Shown here in pieces: positions 1 to 7,802 of a stretch of 45,537 bases of DNA. Location: the NCBI GenBank assembly GCA_022340645.1, contig JAJDNP010000097.1, positions 1 through 45,537 of the forward strand, in the 5' to 3' direction. This stretch comes from Gammaproteobacteria bacterium. Its GTDB lineage: Bacteria; Pseudomonadota; Gammaproteobacteria; SZUA-229. The position numbers and the translations under genes were made by a program. A model generated the notes under the pieces. It searched no databases. It had not been told where the DNA came from and saw only the letters and a list, made by a program, of their open reading frames with translations. How positions within the stretch are numbered: the first letter of the stretch is position 1; each line of letters opens with the position of its first letter.

Positions 1-91
1 ATACCGTGCAAGGTGCAGTCATCGCTATAAGAGTTTTTCTGAATATACGGGATGTTGTGCTGTAACTGAAAATGATCTGGAGTATTAATTA

Positions 92-2119
92 ATGAGAAAT
101 GCAGTATCTGTAATAAGTGTGTTATCCATGACTGTTAGTTCCGTGCTGGCGGCGGAAGAATTAGGGACGATAGAAGTTGAGAGCACAACATTGAGTGATG
201 TCAGTGGTGAAGAAGTTAAATCAGCCGATTTAGCAGATGCATTGACAAAGAAAGTTCCTGGTATCTCAATAGTTCGTCGTAGCGGTATAGCTAATGACAT
301 TATTCTGCGAGGCCAGAAAAAAGATAATATTAATATTCTGATCGATAATGCAAAAGTTTACGGTGCCTGCCCTAACCGTATGGATCCGCCGACATCTCAT
401 ATTCTGACAAATACTATTGACAGCATAGAAATTACTGAAGGCCCTTATGATGTTGAAAACTTTGGTACCTTAAGCGGTGCGGTTAAAATCACAACAATCA
501 AACCTTCCGCTGGTTTAAGCGGTGAAGTGAGTCTTAACCTTGGCAGTTTTGATTACCGCAAGGGTGCTGCTACGGTGAGTGGTGGTAATGAAAAGGTACG
601 TTTCCTGCTCAGTGCATCCAAAGAGACCAGTGCACAGTATAAAGATGGTGATGGCAATACATTTTATGACCAGATAGCTAATCTGGATCCACCTGCTCCT
701 GCAGACGTTCAATATAAAGATGAATATAGAGATATCGATGCTTATGAAAAAAGTTCAATATTGGGTAAAGTATTTATCGATTTAACGGATAAGCAGGAAT
801 TGCGTTTAAGTTATACCGCTAATCGAAGTGATGATGTGCTTTATCCTTCAAGCACAATGGATGCGCTGTATGATGATTCAAATATTCTGAATATTGAATA
901 TGCTGTCAAGGATTTAGGCAAGTATTCAAAATCACTTGATGTTCAGTATTATAGTTCGGATGTTGAACATCCAATGTCTACGTTCTATAGAAATTCTTCA
1001 GGCCTGAATTCAGCCAATGAGATGATCAGTTTTCTGACTACGGATACAAAAGGAGTGAAGATAAAAGATAGTTTTGATCTTAGTGCTTCTGCGGAATTAA
1101 CTATAGGTATTGATGCCAGTTTGAGAAATTGGGATGGTGCTTATGAAAAGAAAGGAATGATGGCAACCGTAATAACTGGAAGAAAAAGTATCGACGATGT
1201 TGATACGGAGAATCATGCATTATTTGCTGAAATTGAAAAAAGATATTCAGCGATTACTATAAAAGCGGGTATGCGTTATGACGATACTAGCATCACGCCA
1301 GCAAATAGTATTACGCCCGTAGGTACTTACAGTCAGCAGTCAAATGATTATAGTGGGTTAAGTGCTAATGTTTTTACTAACTTTCAGGCTGATGCCGGCA
1401 CCAGATATTTTGCAGGTATAGGCAGAGCTTCACGTGTGCCAGATGCAAGGGAGTTATACTTTTATAATAAAGATGCAGTAGAAATAGGAACTCCAACATT
1501 AGATAAGACCACCAACACTGAAATAGATATTGGTGTAGAGAAAACATACAACAGTTTCAATATTAAAACCAAACTGTTTCATAGCTGGTTGAAGGATTAT
1601 ATTTATTACAACTCAAGCGTAGCAACTAATAACTTTGAAAATATCGATGCTACTATTTATGGCCTTGAAATAAGCGGTGCTTATTTTGCCTCTGATGAAG
1701 TCTATATTGATTTTGGCCTGGCGTATCAACGAGGCCAAAAGGATAACCCTCTGGTGGGACAGACAGATACTGACCTCGCGGAAATACCTCCAATGAAAGT
1801 CAACGTTGCACTGAACTATGACTACGGTTATCGAAACACAGCAAGTATCGAGCTGGTGGCTGCAGACGCATGGAAGCATTTTGACAGCGATAACGGTGAA
1901 CAGGCGATCAGCGGTTACGGTGTTGTTAATGTAAGGCTGAAACACAATGTCACGAGAGCATTCGAGTTGACTGCGGGAATCGATAATATACTGGATAAAA
2001 CATATGCGGTTACTAACACATATAAAGACCTGGCCTTGCTGGCTGATGGTTCTGGTGATGTTATGCTGATTAATGAACCCGGCCGTTATCTATACGTCAA
2101 TGGAACTTACAAGTTCTAA
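92..2119 (+). CDS. TonB-dependent copper receptor, OprC/NosA-like
   Basis: Outer-membrane TonB-dependent receptor of 675 aa, a normal length. A signal peptide covers about residues 1-21, a plug domain about 40-140, then a beta-barrel ending in the C-terminal Phe (YVNGTYKF) expected for outer-membrane insertion. The plug stretch YGACPNRMDPP matches the OprC/NosA group. In Pseudomonas OprC copper is bound by a CxxxM plus an HxM pair; both are visible here as C93/M97 and H293/M295. This supports copper rather than siderophore or cobalamin uptake; the metal is inferred. The start has a CTGGAG ribosome-binding site about 10 nt upstream. It is followed by exbB, exbD and tonB, so it probably heads an operon with its own energiser. 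No Fur box or copper operator is recognisable in the 91 bp available upstream. Confidence 0.88.
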   Translation: MRNAVSVISVLSMTVSSVLAAEELGTIEVESTTLSDVSGEEVKSADLADALTKKVPGISIVRRSGIANDIILRGQKKDNINILIDNAKVYGACPNRMDPPTSHILTNTIDSIEITEGPYDVENFGTLSGAVKITTIKPSAGLSGEVSLNLGSFDYRKGAATVSGGNEKVRFLLSASKETSAQYKDGDGNTFYDQIANLDPPAPADVQYKDEYRDIDAYEKSSILGKVFIDLTDKQELRLSYTANRSDDVLYPSSTMDALYDDSNILNIEYAVKDLGKYSKSLDVQYYSSDVEHPMSTFYRNSSGLNSANEMISFLTTDTKGVKIKDSFDLSASAELTIGIDASLRNWDGAYEKKGMMATVITGRKSIDDVDTENHALFAEIEKRYSAITIKAGMRYDDTSITPANSITPVGTYSQQSNDYSGLSANVFTNFQADAGTRYFAGIGRASRVPDARELYFYNKDAVEIGTPTLDKTTNTEIDIGVEKTYNSFNIKTKLFHSWLKDYIYYNSSVATNNFENIDATIYGLEISGAYFASDEVYIDFGLAYQRGQKDNPLVGQTDTDLAEIPPMKVNVALNYDYGYRNTASIELVAADAWKHFDSDNGEQAISGYGVVNVRLKHNVTRAFELTAGIDNILDKTYAVTNTYKDLALLADGSGDVMLINEPGRYLYVNGTYKF

Positions 2120-2162
2120 TAAATTAACTTCTAACCGAAACAATAAATGTTAATCAATCAAA

Positions 2163-2822
2163 ATGATAGTTGCTGAAATATTTGAGAAAGGCGGTCCTAT
2201 TGTCTGGGTGTTGCTGGTTTATTCACTCATTGCATTAGCGCTGGTGTTCGAGAGAATGTTGCATTTTATACTGATGCAAAAATTGCCCACTGATTTTGAG
2301 CGGCGCCTGGCGAGAGCTTTTTCTGAAAATAACGTCGAAGCGTATCTGAAATCTCTGCAAGGTCCAGATGCGAGAGTTCTGCAAGGTATAAACCAGGCTT
2401 ATGTCGATGGTATTAAAGATCTGGATAGTGTTGCTTCGCGTTACGGCTCAGAGGAATTGCTGAAGATGGAACGTGGATTCAGAACCTTATCCATTCTGGG
2501 ACATACGGCGCCGCTGTTAGGGTTGCTGGGTACTATTATCGGCATGATTAAAGCATTCATGGTAATTGAAGTGGCTGGTGGGCAAGTGGATGCACAGGCT
2601 CTGGCAGGCGGGATCTGGGAGGCTATGTTGACCACAGGTGTCGGTCTGGCGGTGGCTATTCCAGTTTTGCTGTTATTACATATGCTGGAAAGTGCCGCCG
2701 ATAAACGAGCCCATGGTGTGCGTCGTCATGCCATGCTGCTGCTGGAACGATTGCCGCATAAGGACAGGATGGAGCAGCCTGAAGTCATTCATCACAGGGA
2801 GGGTGTGATACATGCAGTTTGA
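2163..2822 (+). CDS. exbB: ExbB/TolQ-family proton channel subunit
   Basis: Inner-membrane MotA/TolQ/ExbB-family protein, 219 aa. It forms the proton channel that, with ExbD, energises TonB. Three hydrophobic segments are visible: about residues 10-30 (VWVLLVYSLIALALVF), 105-130 (GHTAPLLGLLGTIIGMIKAF) and 150-172. The pattern TAPLLGLLGTIIGM and the later TTGVGLAVAIP are family hallmarks. It lies 43 bp after the receptor and overlaps exbD by 11 bp, so translation is probably coupled. Sequence alone does not fully separate ExbB from TolQ, but the receptor and TonB neighbours settle the assignment. Upstream ribosome-binding sequence is weak. Confidence 0.9.
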   Translation: MIVAEIFEKGGPIVWVLLVYSLIALALVFERMLHFILMQKLPTDFERRLARAFSENNVEAYLKSLQGPDARVLQGINQAYVDGIKDLDSVASRYGSEELLKMERGFRTLSILGHTAPLLGLLGTIIGMIKAFMVIEVAGGQVDAQALAGGIWEAMLTTGVGLAVAIPVLLLLHMLESAADKRAHGVRRHAMLLLERLPHKDRMEQPEVIHHREGVIHAV

Positions 2823-3213
2823 AGGTAATCGGCGCAACAGCAACGTACCGAATATGACGCCACTCATTGATATCGTTTTTCTGCTGCTGGTTTTTTTTAT
2901 GTTGACTTCTCATTTCGTGCGAGATGATGCATTGAATATTCAGTTACCGGAAACGGAAACCGGGGAACGGCTGGATGAGAAAAAAAGTATTGAAATTGTT
3001 ATTAATGCTGAAGGGCAGTGGCTTTATAAACAGCAGGTGCTTGATGCAGATGCACTGCGGTTAGCATTACATAATGATTTATCCAGACGTGAAGACAAGA
3101 TAGTGCGTATCCGTGGTGACAAGTCCTCCGATTTAGGTAATGCGGTCACAGTACTGGATATTGCGCGCCAGGCCGGGGCCACAGGTGTGGATATCGTCAC
3201 CGAACGAAAATGA
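2812..3213 (+). CDS. exbD: ExbD/TolR-family biopolymer transport protein
   Basis: ExbD-family protein of 133 aa with one N-terminal membrane helix (about residues 17-38) and a periplasmic domain. The helix contains the proton-pathway motif PLIDIVFLLLVFFML, whose Asp is the family's essential protonatable residue. The start ATG has a strong AGGGAGGG site just upstream inside the end of exbB. The stop overlaps the tonB start in an ATGA arrangement. It belongs to the receptor-exbB-exbD-tonB unit and would couple proton flow to TonB. Confidence 0.9.
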   Translation: MQFEGNRRNSNVPNMTPLIDIVFLLLVFFMLTSHFVRDDALNIQLPETETGERLDEKKSIEIVINAEGQWLYKQQVLDADALRLALHNDLSRREDKIVRIRGDKSSDLGNAVTVLDIARQAGATGVDIVTERK

Positions 3214-3902
3214 TACAAACAGATAGCATAAACTGGAGTGTCGCTGTCCTGTTGTCACTGCTTGTTCATGGCATGATATTTATGGGCAAAGGTGTATATA
3301 TGGGTGAGCAGAGCATTAATGTGTCTCGGGCGCCGTTTGTTACACGTCTGAGTTTTAATATGCCTGCAGAGAAAATAACGCCGGACGTCCCGCATCAGAT
3401 TAAAAAACAGGATCCGCCACCAGTAAAGAAAGTTGAAGCAAAATCAATTAAGAAAAAAACAGTTAAGAAAAAGCCGATAGAGAAAAAATCCATAGAGAAC
3501 AAACAGGTTATCAGGCGAGCAGAGCCGCTAGCAGCAGCCGAACCTGTCAGGCAAATAGCGGTTCCTGTGCAAGCCGAGGAGCGGCAGGTCAGTCACCCTG
3601 CAGAGGGCCTGATGGAGCGTGAGCGTCAGCAATATCTACACAAACTGTTGAGTCATATTGAATCTTTCAAGTTTTATCCACGTGCTGCGCGCAAACGTTT
3701 ACTTGAGGGTGATGTGAAAATTTCGTTTTTACTGCGAGATGATGGCTGTTATGAACAGCTGAGCATTGATGGCAGGCATACGTTACTTGTGAATGCAACT
3801 CGAGATGCACTTGAGTCAGCCATACCTTTACCCTTGCCGCCAAAAGACATCGACATATCAAATAAGATTGAATTTGTTATGGCGTATTCGCTGATAAAGT
3901 AA
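3210..3902 (+). CDS. tonB: TonB energy transducer
   Basis: TonB protein of 230 aa. An N-terminal membrane anchor (about residues 8-28) is followed by a Lys/Pro-rich spacer (about 60-100, many KKK and PPP runs) and a C-terminal TonB domain (about 150-230). The domain has the usual YPRAARKRLLEGDV signature that contacts the TonB box of receptors. It overlaps exbD by 4 bp (ATGA) and is followed by a strong intrinsic terminator, so it is the last gene of the operon. Placed here it is probably dedicated to the copper receptor at 92-2119; whether it also serves other receptors cannot be told. Confidence 0.9.
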   Translation: MIQTDSINWSVAVLLSLLVHGMIFMGKGVYMGEQSINVSRAPFVTRLSFNMPAEKITPDVPHQIKKQDPPPVKKVEAKSIKKKTVKKKPIEKKSIENKQVIRRAEPLAAAEPVRQIAVPVQAEERQVSHPAEGLMERERQQYLHKLLSHIESFKFYPRAARKRLLEGDVKISFLLRDDGCYEQLSIDGRHTLLVNATRDALESAIPLPLPPKDIDISNKIEFVMAYSLIK

Positions 3903-3944
3903 ATATCTGCCCCTCCCCGTGCATTTCGATGCAAGTGACTCCTT

Positions 3945-3968
3945 GGCCTCCTGTCGGAGGCCTTTTTT
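3945..3968 (+). terminator. Rho-independent terminator of the receptor-exbBD-tonB operon
   Basis: A perfect 7-bp stem GGCCTCC / GGAGGCC with a TGTC loop is followed at once by six T residues. It begins 43 bp after the tonB stop. Confidence 0.93.
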
Positions 3969-4138
3969 ATTCATCCGCAAGTCGCTTTTCCTGTTGTTGT
4001 GGCATTTCTGTGGTGCCGTTGGTTGTATCCGGTTCCTGGTCGCCGAACTATGGTTTTTACTTAGTTTGGATAGATTGCTGGTTTTGGAACTATTGTTTTT
4101 GATTCAATAGCGGAGTGGCATGTTTTTATTATTTTCTC

Positions 4139-4352
4139 CCATAGCGTCCCGTTAACGATTAGATGTATGAGCTGGAATCCGTTACCTGAGACCGTATGCC
4201 GCATGGACGCGGCATTCGAGCGTATATGGACATATTTATAGCGTGTCTCAGGTAACGGATTCCAGTTCATGTTTCAGATAGTTTAAATATAGGCTCATCC
4301 TGGCAGAGCAATGGCTTATAAGCTACTCAAAAAAGTTAACGGGACAACAATG
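4139..4352. mobile_element. MITE-like inverted-repeat element, copy 1 (214 bp)
   Basis: Non-coding element bounded by terminal inverted repeats: left 4139-4156, right 4335-4352. They agree over GTCCCGTTAAC and more loosely outside it. ATTTTCTC is duplicated directly on both sides (4131-4138 and 4353-4360), which looks like a target-site duplication. Inside is a long hairpin with 26-bp arms (4167-4192 and 4245-4270, 25 of 26 paired). Its asymmetric tip carries two small hairpins, one TGCCGC/GCGGCA. Copies 2 and 3 lie at 37765-37979 and 40654-40869. The orientation by tip hairpins is opposite to that of copies 2 and 3. No transposase is encoded. Confidence 0.8.
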
Positions 4353-4441
4353 ATTTTCTCAAAAAAGTAATTAAGTGTTAGCAATGTATACTTAAGCATC
4401 ACTATAACGATTCTCCATAAATAAAGCTGGAAAATAAAACT

Positions 4442-4956
4442 ATGTATAAACAGATTATTTTCCCGCTAGCGTTAATGTTGTTCAGTGGAATAGCTCATGC
4501 AGCATTACCTCCCGCCGGTTTGTTTATTGTCCCTGAAGTCGCACGGCATGCCGCGCCCGATTTTGTATCAGAAAATCTGCAGGGCAGCAAAACAGCTCTG
4601 GCAGATTACCGGGGCAAGCTTGTCCTGCTCAACTTCTGGGCTATGTGGTGTATGCCATGCCGGGTATGGAAAAACTGTGGCAGAAATACAGAGACCAGGG
4701 TTTTACCGTCGTTGCCATATCAAATGACGAAGGATCCAGCAAGCGAGTCGAAACGTTCTCAAGATTACTTAATTTAAGTTTCCCGATATTGCTGGACCCG
4801 GAAGGTGAGGTCAATGACCTGTATAAAATATCCAGTATGCCGACCAGTTTTCTGATTGATGGTAACGGCAGGATTATCAGTCGTTTTGTCGGATCGAAGG
4901 AATGGTCGTCGGCAGAGGCGGTGCAACTGGTCGAAACGTTTTTATCAGATAACTGA
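4442..4956 (+). pseudogene. Frameshifted TlpA/DsbE-like thioredoxin
   Basis: Two overlapping reading frames together make one periplasmic TlpA/ResA-like thioredoxin. The first part (4442 to about 4663) has a signal peptide (MYKQIIFPLALMLFSGIAHA) and the thioredoxin start LVLLNFWAMWCMPCR with an intact CxxC. The rest (about 4657-4956, another frame) continues MPGMEKLWQKY through the cis-Pro region SSMPTSFLIDGNGRI. Relatives usually have two or three residues, often EE, between CR and MPGME. TGCCGG encodes CR in one frame and part of MPG in the other, so a 13-nt deletion between two TGCCGG copies would explain the shift. Either a recent pseudogene or a sequencing/assembly error. A copper-related role is suggested only by the neighbouring operon. 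Confidence 0.8.
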
Positions 4957-5232
4957 TTCGGATTCGATGCGCTCAATATCCGCCATAAAGTCGAGACTTT
5001 ATTTGCAGTAATACTTCCCGATATTTACCAGGGAACGCCCGAGTAAATTCGAAAATGCGATTTCCCGTTGTTCATATTCTTGGTTTATAGTCATTGCCAT
5101 TGCGTATTTCATGGAGCTGCATATTCTTGATCCACAGAAATTCCGAATCAATCAGAGCTTTCTTGAATTATACTGATGTCTCACTGTTACCACGTTCAGG
5201 CGAATACATAGTCCTGCCGATATTGTTCGCAT
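4957..5232. other. Intergenic region with no recognisable gene
   Basis: Between the thioredoxin pseudogene and the pst regulatory region I see no convincing coding sequence, RNA gene or repeat. A 33-codon minus-strand ORF is too short and has no recognisable similarity or ribosome-binding site. Confidence 0.5.
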
Positions 5233-5246
5233 TTGACCCAGATCAA
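5233..5246. promoter_or_regulatory. Candidate FNR/ANR-type site
   Basis: TTGACCCAGATCAA matches the FNR-family palindrome TTGAT-N4-ATCAA at 9 of 10 defined positions. It lies 46 bp before the first Pho-box repeat upstream of pstS. Single short sites like this can occur by chance. Confidence 0.35.
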
Positions 5247-5291
5247 AAAATTAAATTATGTTAAAAATATTTTTCAAATATATTACAGCAA

Positions 5292-5341
5292 TGTAACATA
5301 ATTGTAATATATCTGTAATATAACATTAATATTATTGTCAT
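5292..5341 (+). promoter_or_regulatory. Phased Pho box array upstream of pstS
   Basis: Hexamers TGTAAC, TGTAAT, TGTAAT, ATTAAT and TGTCAT begin at 5292, 5303, 5314, 5325 and 5336, an exact 11-bp period. PhoB binds direct repeats of CTGTCAT-like half-sites at 11-bp spacing, so this is a good tandem Pho box. TATTAT at 5330-5335 falls about 10 bp after the third half-site, where a PhoB-dependent -10 is expected. Inferred: induction of pstS and probably the whole locus under phosphate limitation. Confidence 0.75.
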
Positions 5342-5455
5342 GTTTTTCCGCTTGTGTGACTGATGGGGCATGACATGTACTTGATCAATCCCACTCCCTG
5401 GTTATTACAGCAACGCATATTAATAATAATGTTGGTTACTACTGGAGCTACCTAT

Positions 5456-6328
5456 ATGAAAATTACATTTACGCCAGTTGCAATGCTACTGATTGCAGGC
5501 CTTTTAACCGTTTCTCCCTTACAGGCGCGCACTGTTATTCAGAACAAGGGTTCAGACACCCTGGTTAATGTTGCCCAGGCATGGGCAGAGGAGTATCAGA
5601 AGGTTAAACCTGAAGTGGCTATCGCTGTTTCGGGCGGTGGTTCCGGTACCGGTATAGCTGCCATGATCAATGGTACCGTTGATATCGCTAATGCCAGCCG
5701 CAAGATGAAAGATAAAGAAATCAAAATGGCAGAAGAAAGAGGGCAGGAGCCGATTCAGCATGTTGTCGGTTATGACGCACTGGCTGTTTTTATTAACAAG
5801 AATAATCCGGCTAACGAACTTTCCTTTGCGCAGCTGAAAGACATTTATGGACGTAAAGGCAAGGCGCGTAAATGGTCTGATGTGGGCATCAAGGTTCCAG
5901 GATGCAGCAGTGATGAGATTGTTGTTGTCAGCCGGCAGAACAACTCGGGCACCTATGCCTATTTCAAAGAGGCTATCCTTGGCAAAAAGGGCAAATACCG
6001 TTCTGGAACGCTTGATATGCATGGCTCCAAGGATGTCGTGGACCTGGTTGAAAAAACACCCTGTGCGATCGGTTACAGCGGCCTGGCTTATGCTACAGAG
6101 CACGTAAAAATGGCCTGTGTCAGTAAAGATGGCGGCAAATGTATCAGTCCGAGCATAGACACAGCGGTTGATCGCAGTTATCCGATCGCAAGGCCGCTGT
6201 TTATGTATACCAATGGTGAGCCTAAAGGTGATATCAAGGAATATCTTGACTGGATCTTAAGTGACGTCGGCCAGTGCATTATTCTGCACAAGGGTTATGC
6301 ACCGGTAACAACGGTTGATTGTAAATAA
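5456..6328 (+). CDS. pstS: Phosphate-binding periplasmic protein PstS
   Basis: Periplasmic phosphate-binding protein of the high-affinity Pst ABC transporter, 290 aa from this start. The frame is open from 5363, but ATG 5456 is preferred: it has GGAG about 9 nt upstream and begins a typical signal peptide (MKITFTPVAMLLIAGLL, cleaved near QAR). Ligand-binding features are visible: NKGSDTL, SGGGSGTGIAAMINGTVDIANASR, and SRQNNSGTYAYFKE. The C-terminal part has two Cys pairs that may form disulfides. It sits directly behind a phased Pho box and starts the pst locus. Confidence 0.94.
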   Translation: MKITFTPVAMLLIAGLLTVSPLQARTVIQNKGSDTLVNVAQAWAEEYQKVKPEVAIAVSGGGSGTGIAAMINGTVDIANASRKMKDKEIKMAEERGQEPIQHVVGYDALAVFINKNNPANELSFAQLKDIYGRKGKARKWSDVGIKVPGCSSDEIVVVSRQNNSGTYAYFKEAILGKKGKYRSGTLDMHGSKDVVDLVEKTPCAIGYSGLAYATEHVKMACVSKDGGKCISPSIDTAVDRSYPIARPLFMYTNGEPKGDIKEYLDWILSDVGQCIILHKGYAPVTTVDCK

Positions 6329-6356
6329 CCAGGCATAAATTTTCTGTCATCCGCTG

Positions 6357-6372
6357 CAGCCTGTTCAGGCTG
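6357..6372 (+). other. Intercistronic hairpin after pstS
   Basis: CAGCCTG-TT-CAGGCTG is a perfect 7-bp palindromic hairpin 29 bp after the pstS stop, with no T-run after it. Such hairpins after the binding-protein gene often stabilise the upstream mRNA so that the binding protein is made in excess; that role is inferred. Confidence 0.5.
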
Positions 6373-6528
6373 ATAACAGATATCTGGATTGTGATTGATT
6401 TATCTCGCTGTTTCCAGACTGCAAGGAGTCCGTTAACATGGACGTTTCGCGGATTCCGTTGCACCCTTGAATACAAGTAACGGTATGCGGTACAGTAAAT
6501 TATTGCACAACGGCAAAGCAGGTAAATT

Positions 6529-7620
6529 ATGTCGCATTACGAAGAACGACTGGAACACGACCTGGAGAACATCCGTAGTCAGGTCAGCATACTGGCAAGC
6601 TGGGTAGATAAAGCGCTAAGTAACTCGATTCACGCATTGTTGAGCGGGAATGAGGAACTTGGCAGCCAGACCATACTCGGTGATGGTCCTATCAACCGCA
6701 AGATGCGGGAAATCGACAGCCTGTGTCATAAATTTATAGCTGTGCATTTGCCCAGTGGTGGTCCATTGCGACTGATTTCATCGGTTATACGGATGAATAT
6801 CATTCTGGAGCGAATCGGTGATTACGCGGTAACCATCAGTCGTGAATTGCAGCAGTTAAGGGAAGTAAATGCAGCGCTTGATGAAAATGCGGCTCGTGGT
6901 ATTGAGTTACTGGCCAGTGAAGTCCAGTTGATGCTGAAACAGGCCGTTACTTCTTTCGAGGAGTCCAATATTGAACTGGCAAAAAGCACGATTGCGATGG
7001 CACCCCAGGTAAGCAACACCGTCGCCGGTTTATATCAGGATTTGAATGATGAGAATCTAAACTGGCCACTCAAGGAGCGGTTTGCAATATTTTCTGTATA
7101 CCACCGACTTGAAAGGGTAGCCGACCAGGCTAAAAACCTGTGTGAGCAGACGGTTTTTACTGTTTCTGGTCAGGGCAAGGGCAGCAAGGTATACCATATT
7201 CTATTTATTGATGATGACAATAGCTGTTTAAGCCAGCTGGCTGAAGCCGTAGCTCGCAAACATTTTCCTGAAAGTGGCGTATATCTCAGTGCGGCTGGCG
7301 TTGCTCCGGCCTCGAGCCTGTCAGAAGGCCTGCTTGACTTCATGGACAGCCACGGATTGCAAACCACCAACGTTGAACTCAGGGCGAATGATCTGACACC
7401 CATACAATTGAGCGGCTTCAATGTTATTGTCAGTTTGCAGGCACCTGTTAGAACGTATATTAAACATCCGCCTTTTAATACAACACTGCTTCACTGGAAA
7501 CTGTCATCTGTACCGGAGGGCTGTGTATGTGATGCGGATGCATATGAAAATATTCACCGCGAACTTGCGGTGCGCATCAAGGATTTGATGGTGCTGCTAC
7601 GCGGGGAGGATGCGTCCTAG
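6529..7620 (+). CDS. PhoU-domain protein fused to a degenerate LMW-phosphatase-like domain
   Basis: Protein of 363 aa, longer than ordinary PhoU (about 235-240 aa). Residues 1-210 form a PhoU-type helical region with the two metal-site motifs ERIGDYA (E94/D98) and ERVADQAKNLCE (E195/D199). Residues 218-363 resemble the low-molecular-weight tyrosine phosphatase/arsenate reductase fold: VYHILFIDDDNSCLSQLAEA aligns with the family's VLFVCTGNSCRSQMAEA. The catalytic C-x5-R loop is lost, since the Cys position is D228 and the Arg position is L234, so the domain is predicted to be inactive and possibly a binding module. Its place between pstS and pstC fits regulation of Pst transport or PhoR signalling. 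Confidence 0.8.
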   Translation: MSHYEERLEHDLENIRSQVSILASWVDKALSNSIHALLSGNEELGSQTILGDGPINRKMREIDSLCHKFIAVHLPSGGPLRLISSVIRMNIILERIGDYAVTISRELQQLREVNAALDENAARGIELLASEVQLMLKQAVTSFEESNIELAKSTIAMAPQVSNTVAGLYQDLNDENLNWPLKERFAIFSVYHRLERVADQAKNLCEQTVFTVSGQGKGSKVYHILFIDDDNSCLSQLAEAVARKHFPESGVYLSAAGVAPASSLSEGLLDFMDSHGLQTTNVELRANDLTPIQLSGFNVIVSLQAPVRTYIKHPPFNTTLLHWKLSSVPEGCVCDADAYENIHRELAVRIKDLMVLLRGEDAS

Positions 7621-7802
7621 TGCTCTCTCCATGTGATAGTTGCGTGTTCAGCGCCCCTGTGGAGATTCGCAGCAAGGCGCAGTGTGATGGCAATGGCTAC
7701 TCCCTTGCCGAGCAGTGGAACGCAGTTGCGGAATACCACAGGGACGCCCTTCGGGTTAACAAGCTAACTGAACTCGCAACTATCAGATGGGGCGAGTACT
7801 AA
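7620..7802 (+). CDS. Small ORF coupled between the phoU-like gene and pstC
   Basis: Sixty codons from a GTG that overlaps the upstream stop (TAGTG), ending in a TAA that overlaps the pstC ATG (TAATG). The protein is soluble-looking, has three Cys and ends in TELATIRWGEY. I do not recognise it. Exact stop-start coupling at both ends argues for a translated frame, perhaps only as a way to couple pstC translation to the upstream gene. It could equally be non-functional sequence that happens to be open. Confidence 0.4.
   Translation: MLSPCDSCVFSAPVEIRSKAQCDGNGYSLAEQWNAVAEYHRDALRVNKLTELATIRWGEY

Noticed and set aside
4061-4270. Minus-strand ORF whose translation (RSNAASMRHTV region) recurs in an ORF near 40.7 kb
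   Set aside because: Both ORFs lie across the MITE bodies; the shared peptide follows from the conserved hairpin DNA, and copy 2 does not preserve it. No ribosome-binding site.
4139-4352. Integron attC site
   Set aside because: Termini read GTTAACG, not the GTTRRRY/RYYYAAC core pair, there is a target duplication, and no cassette array or integrase is present.
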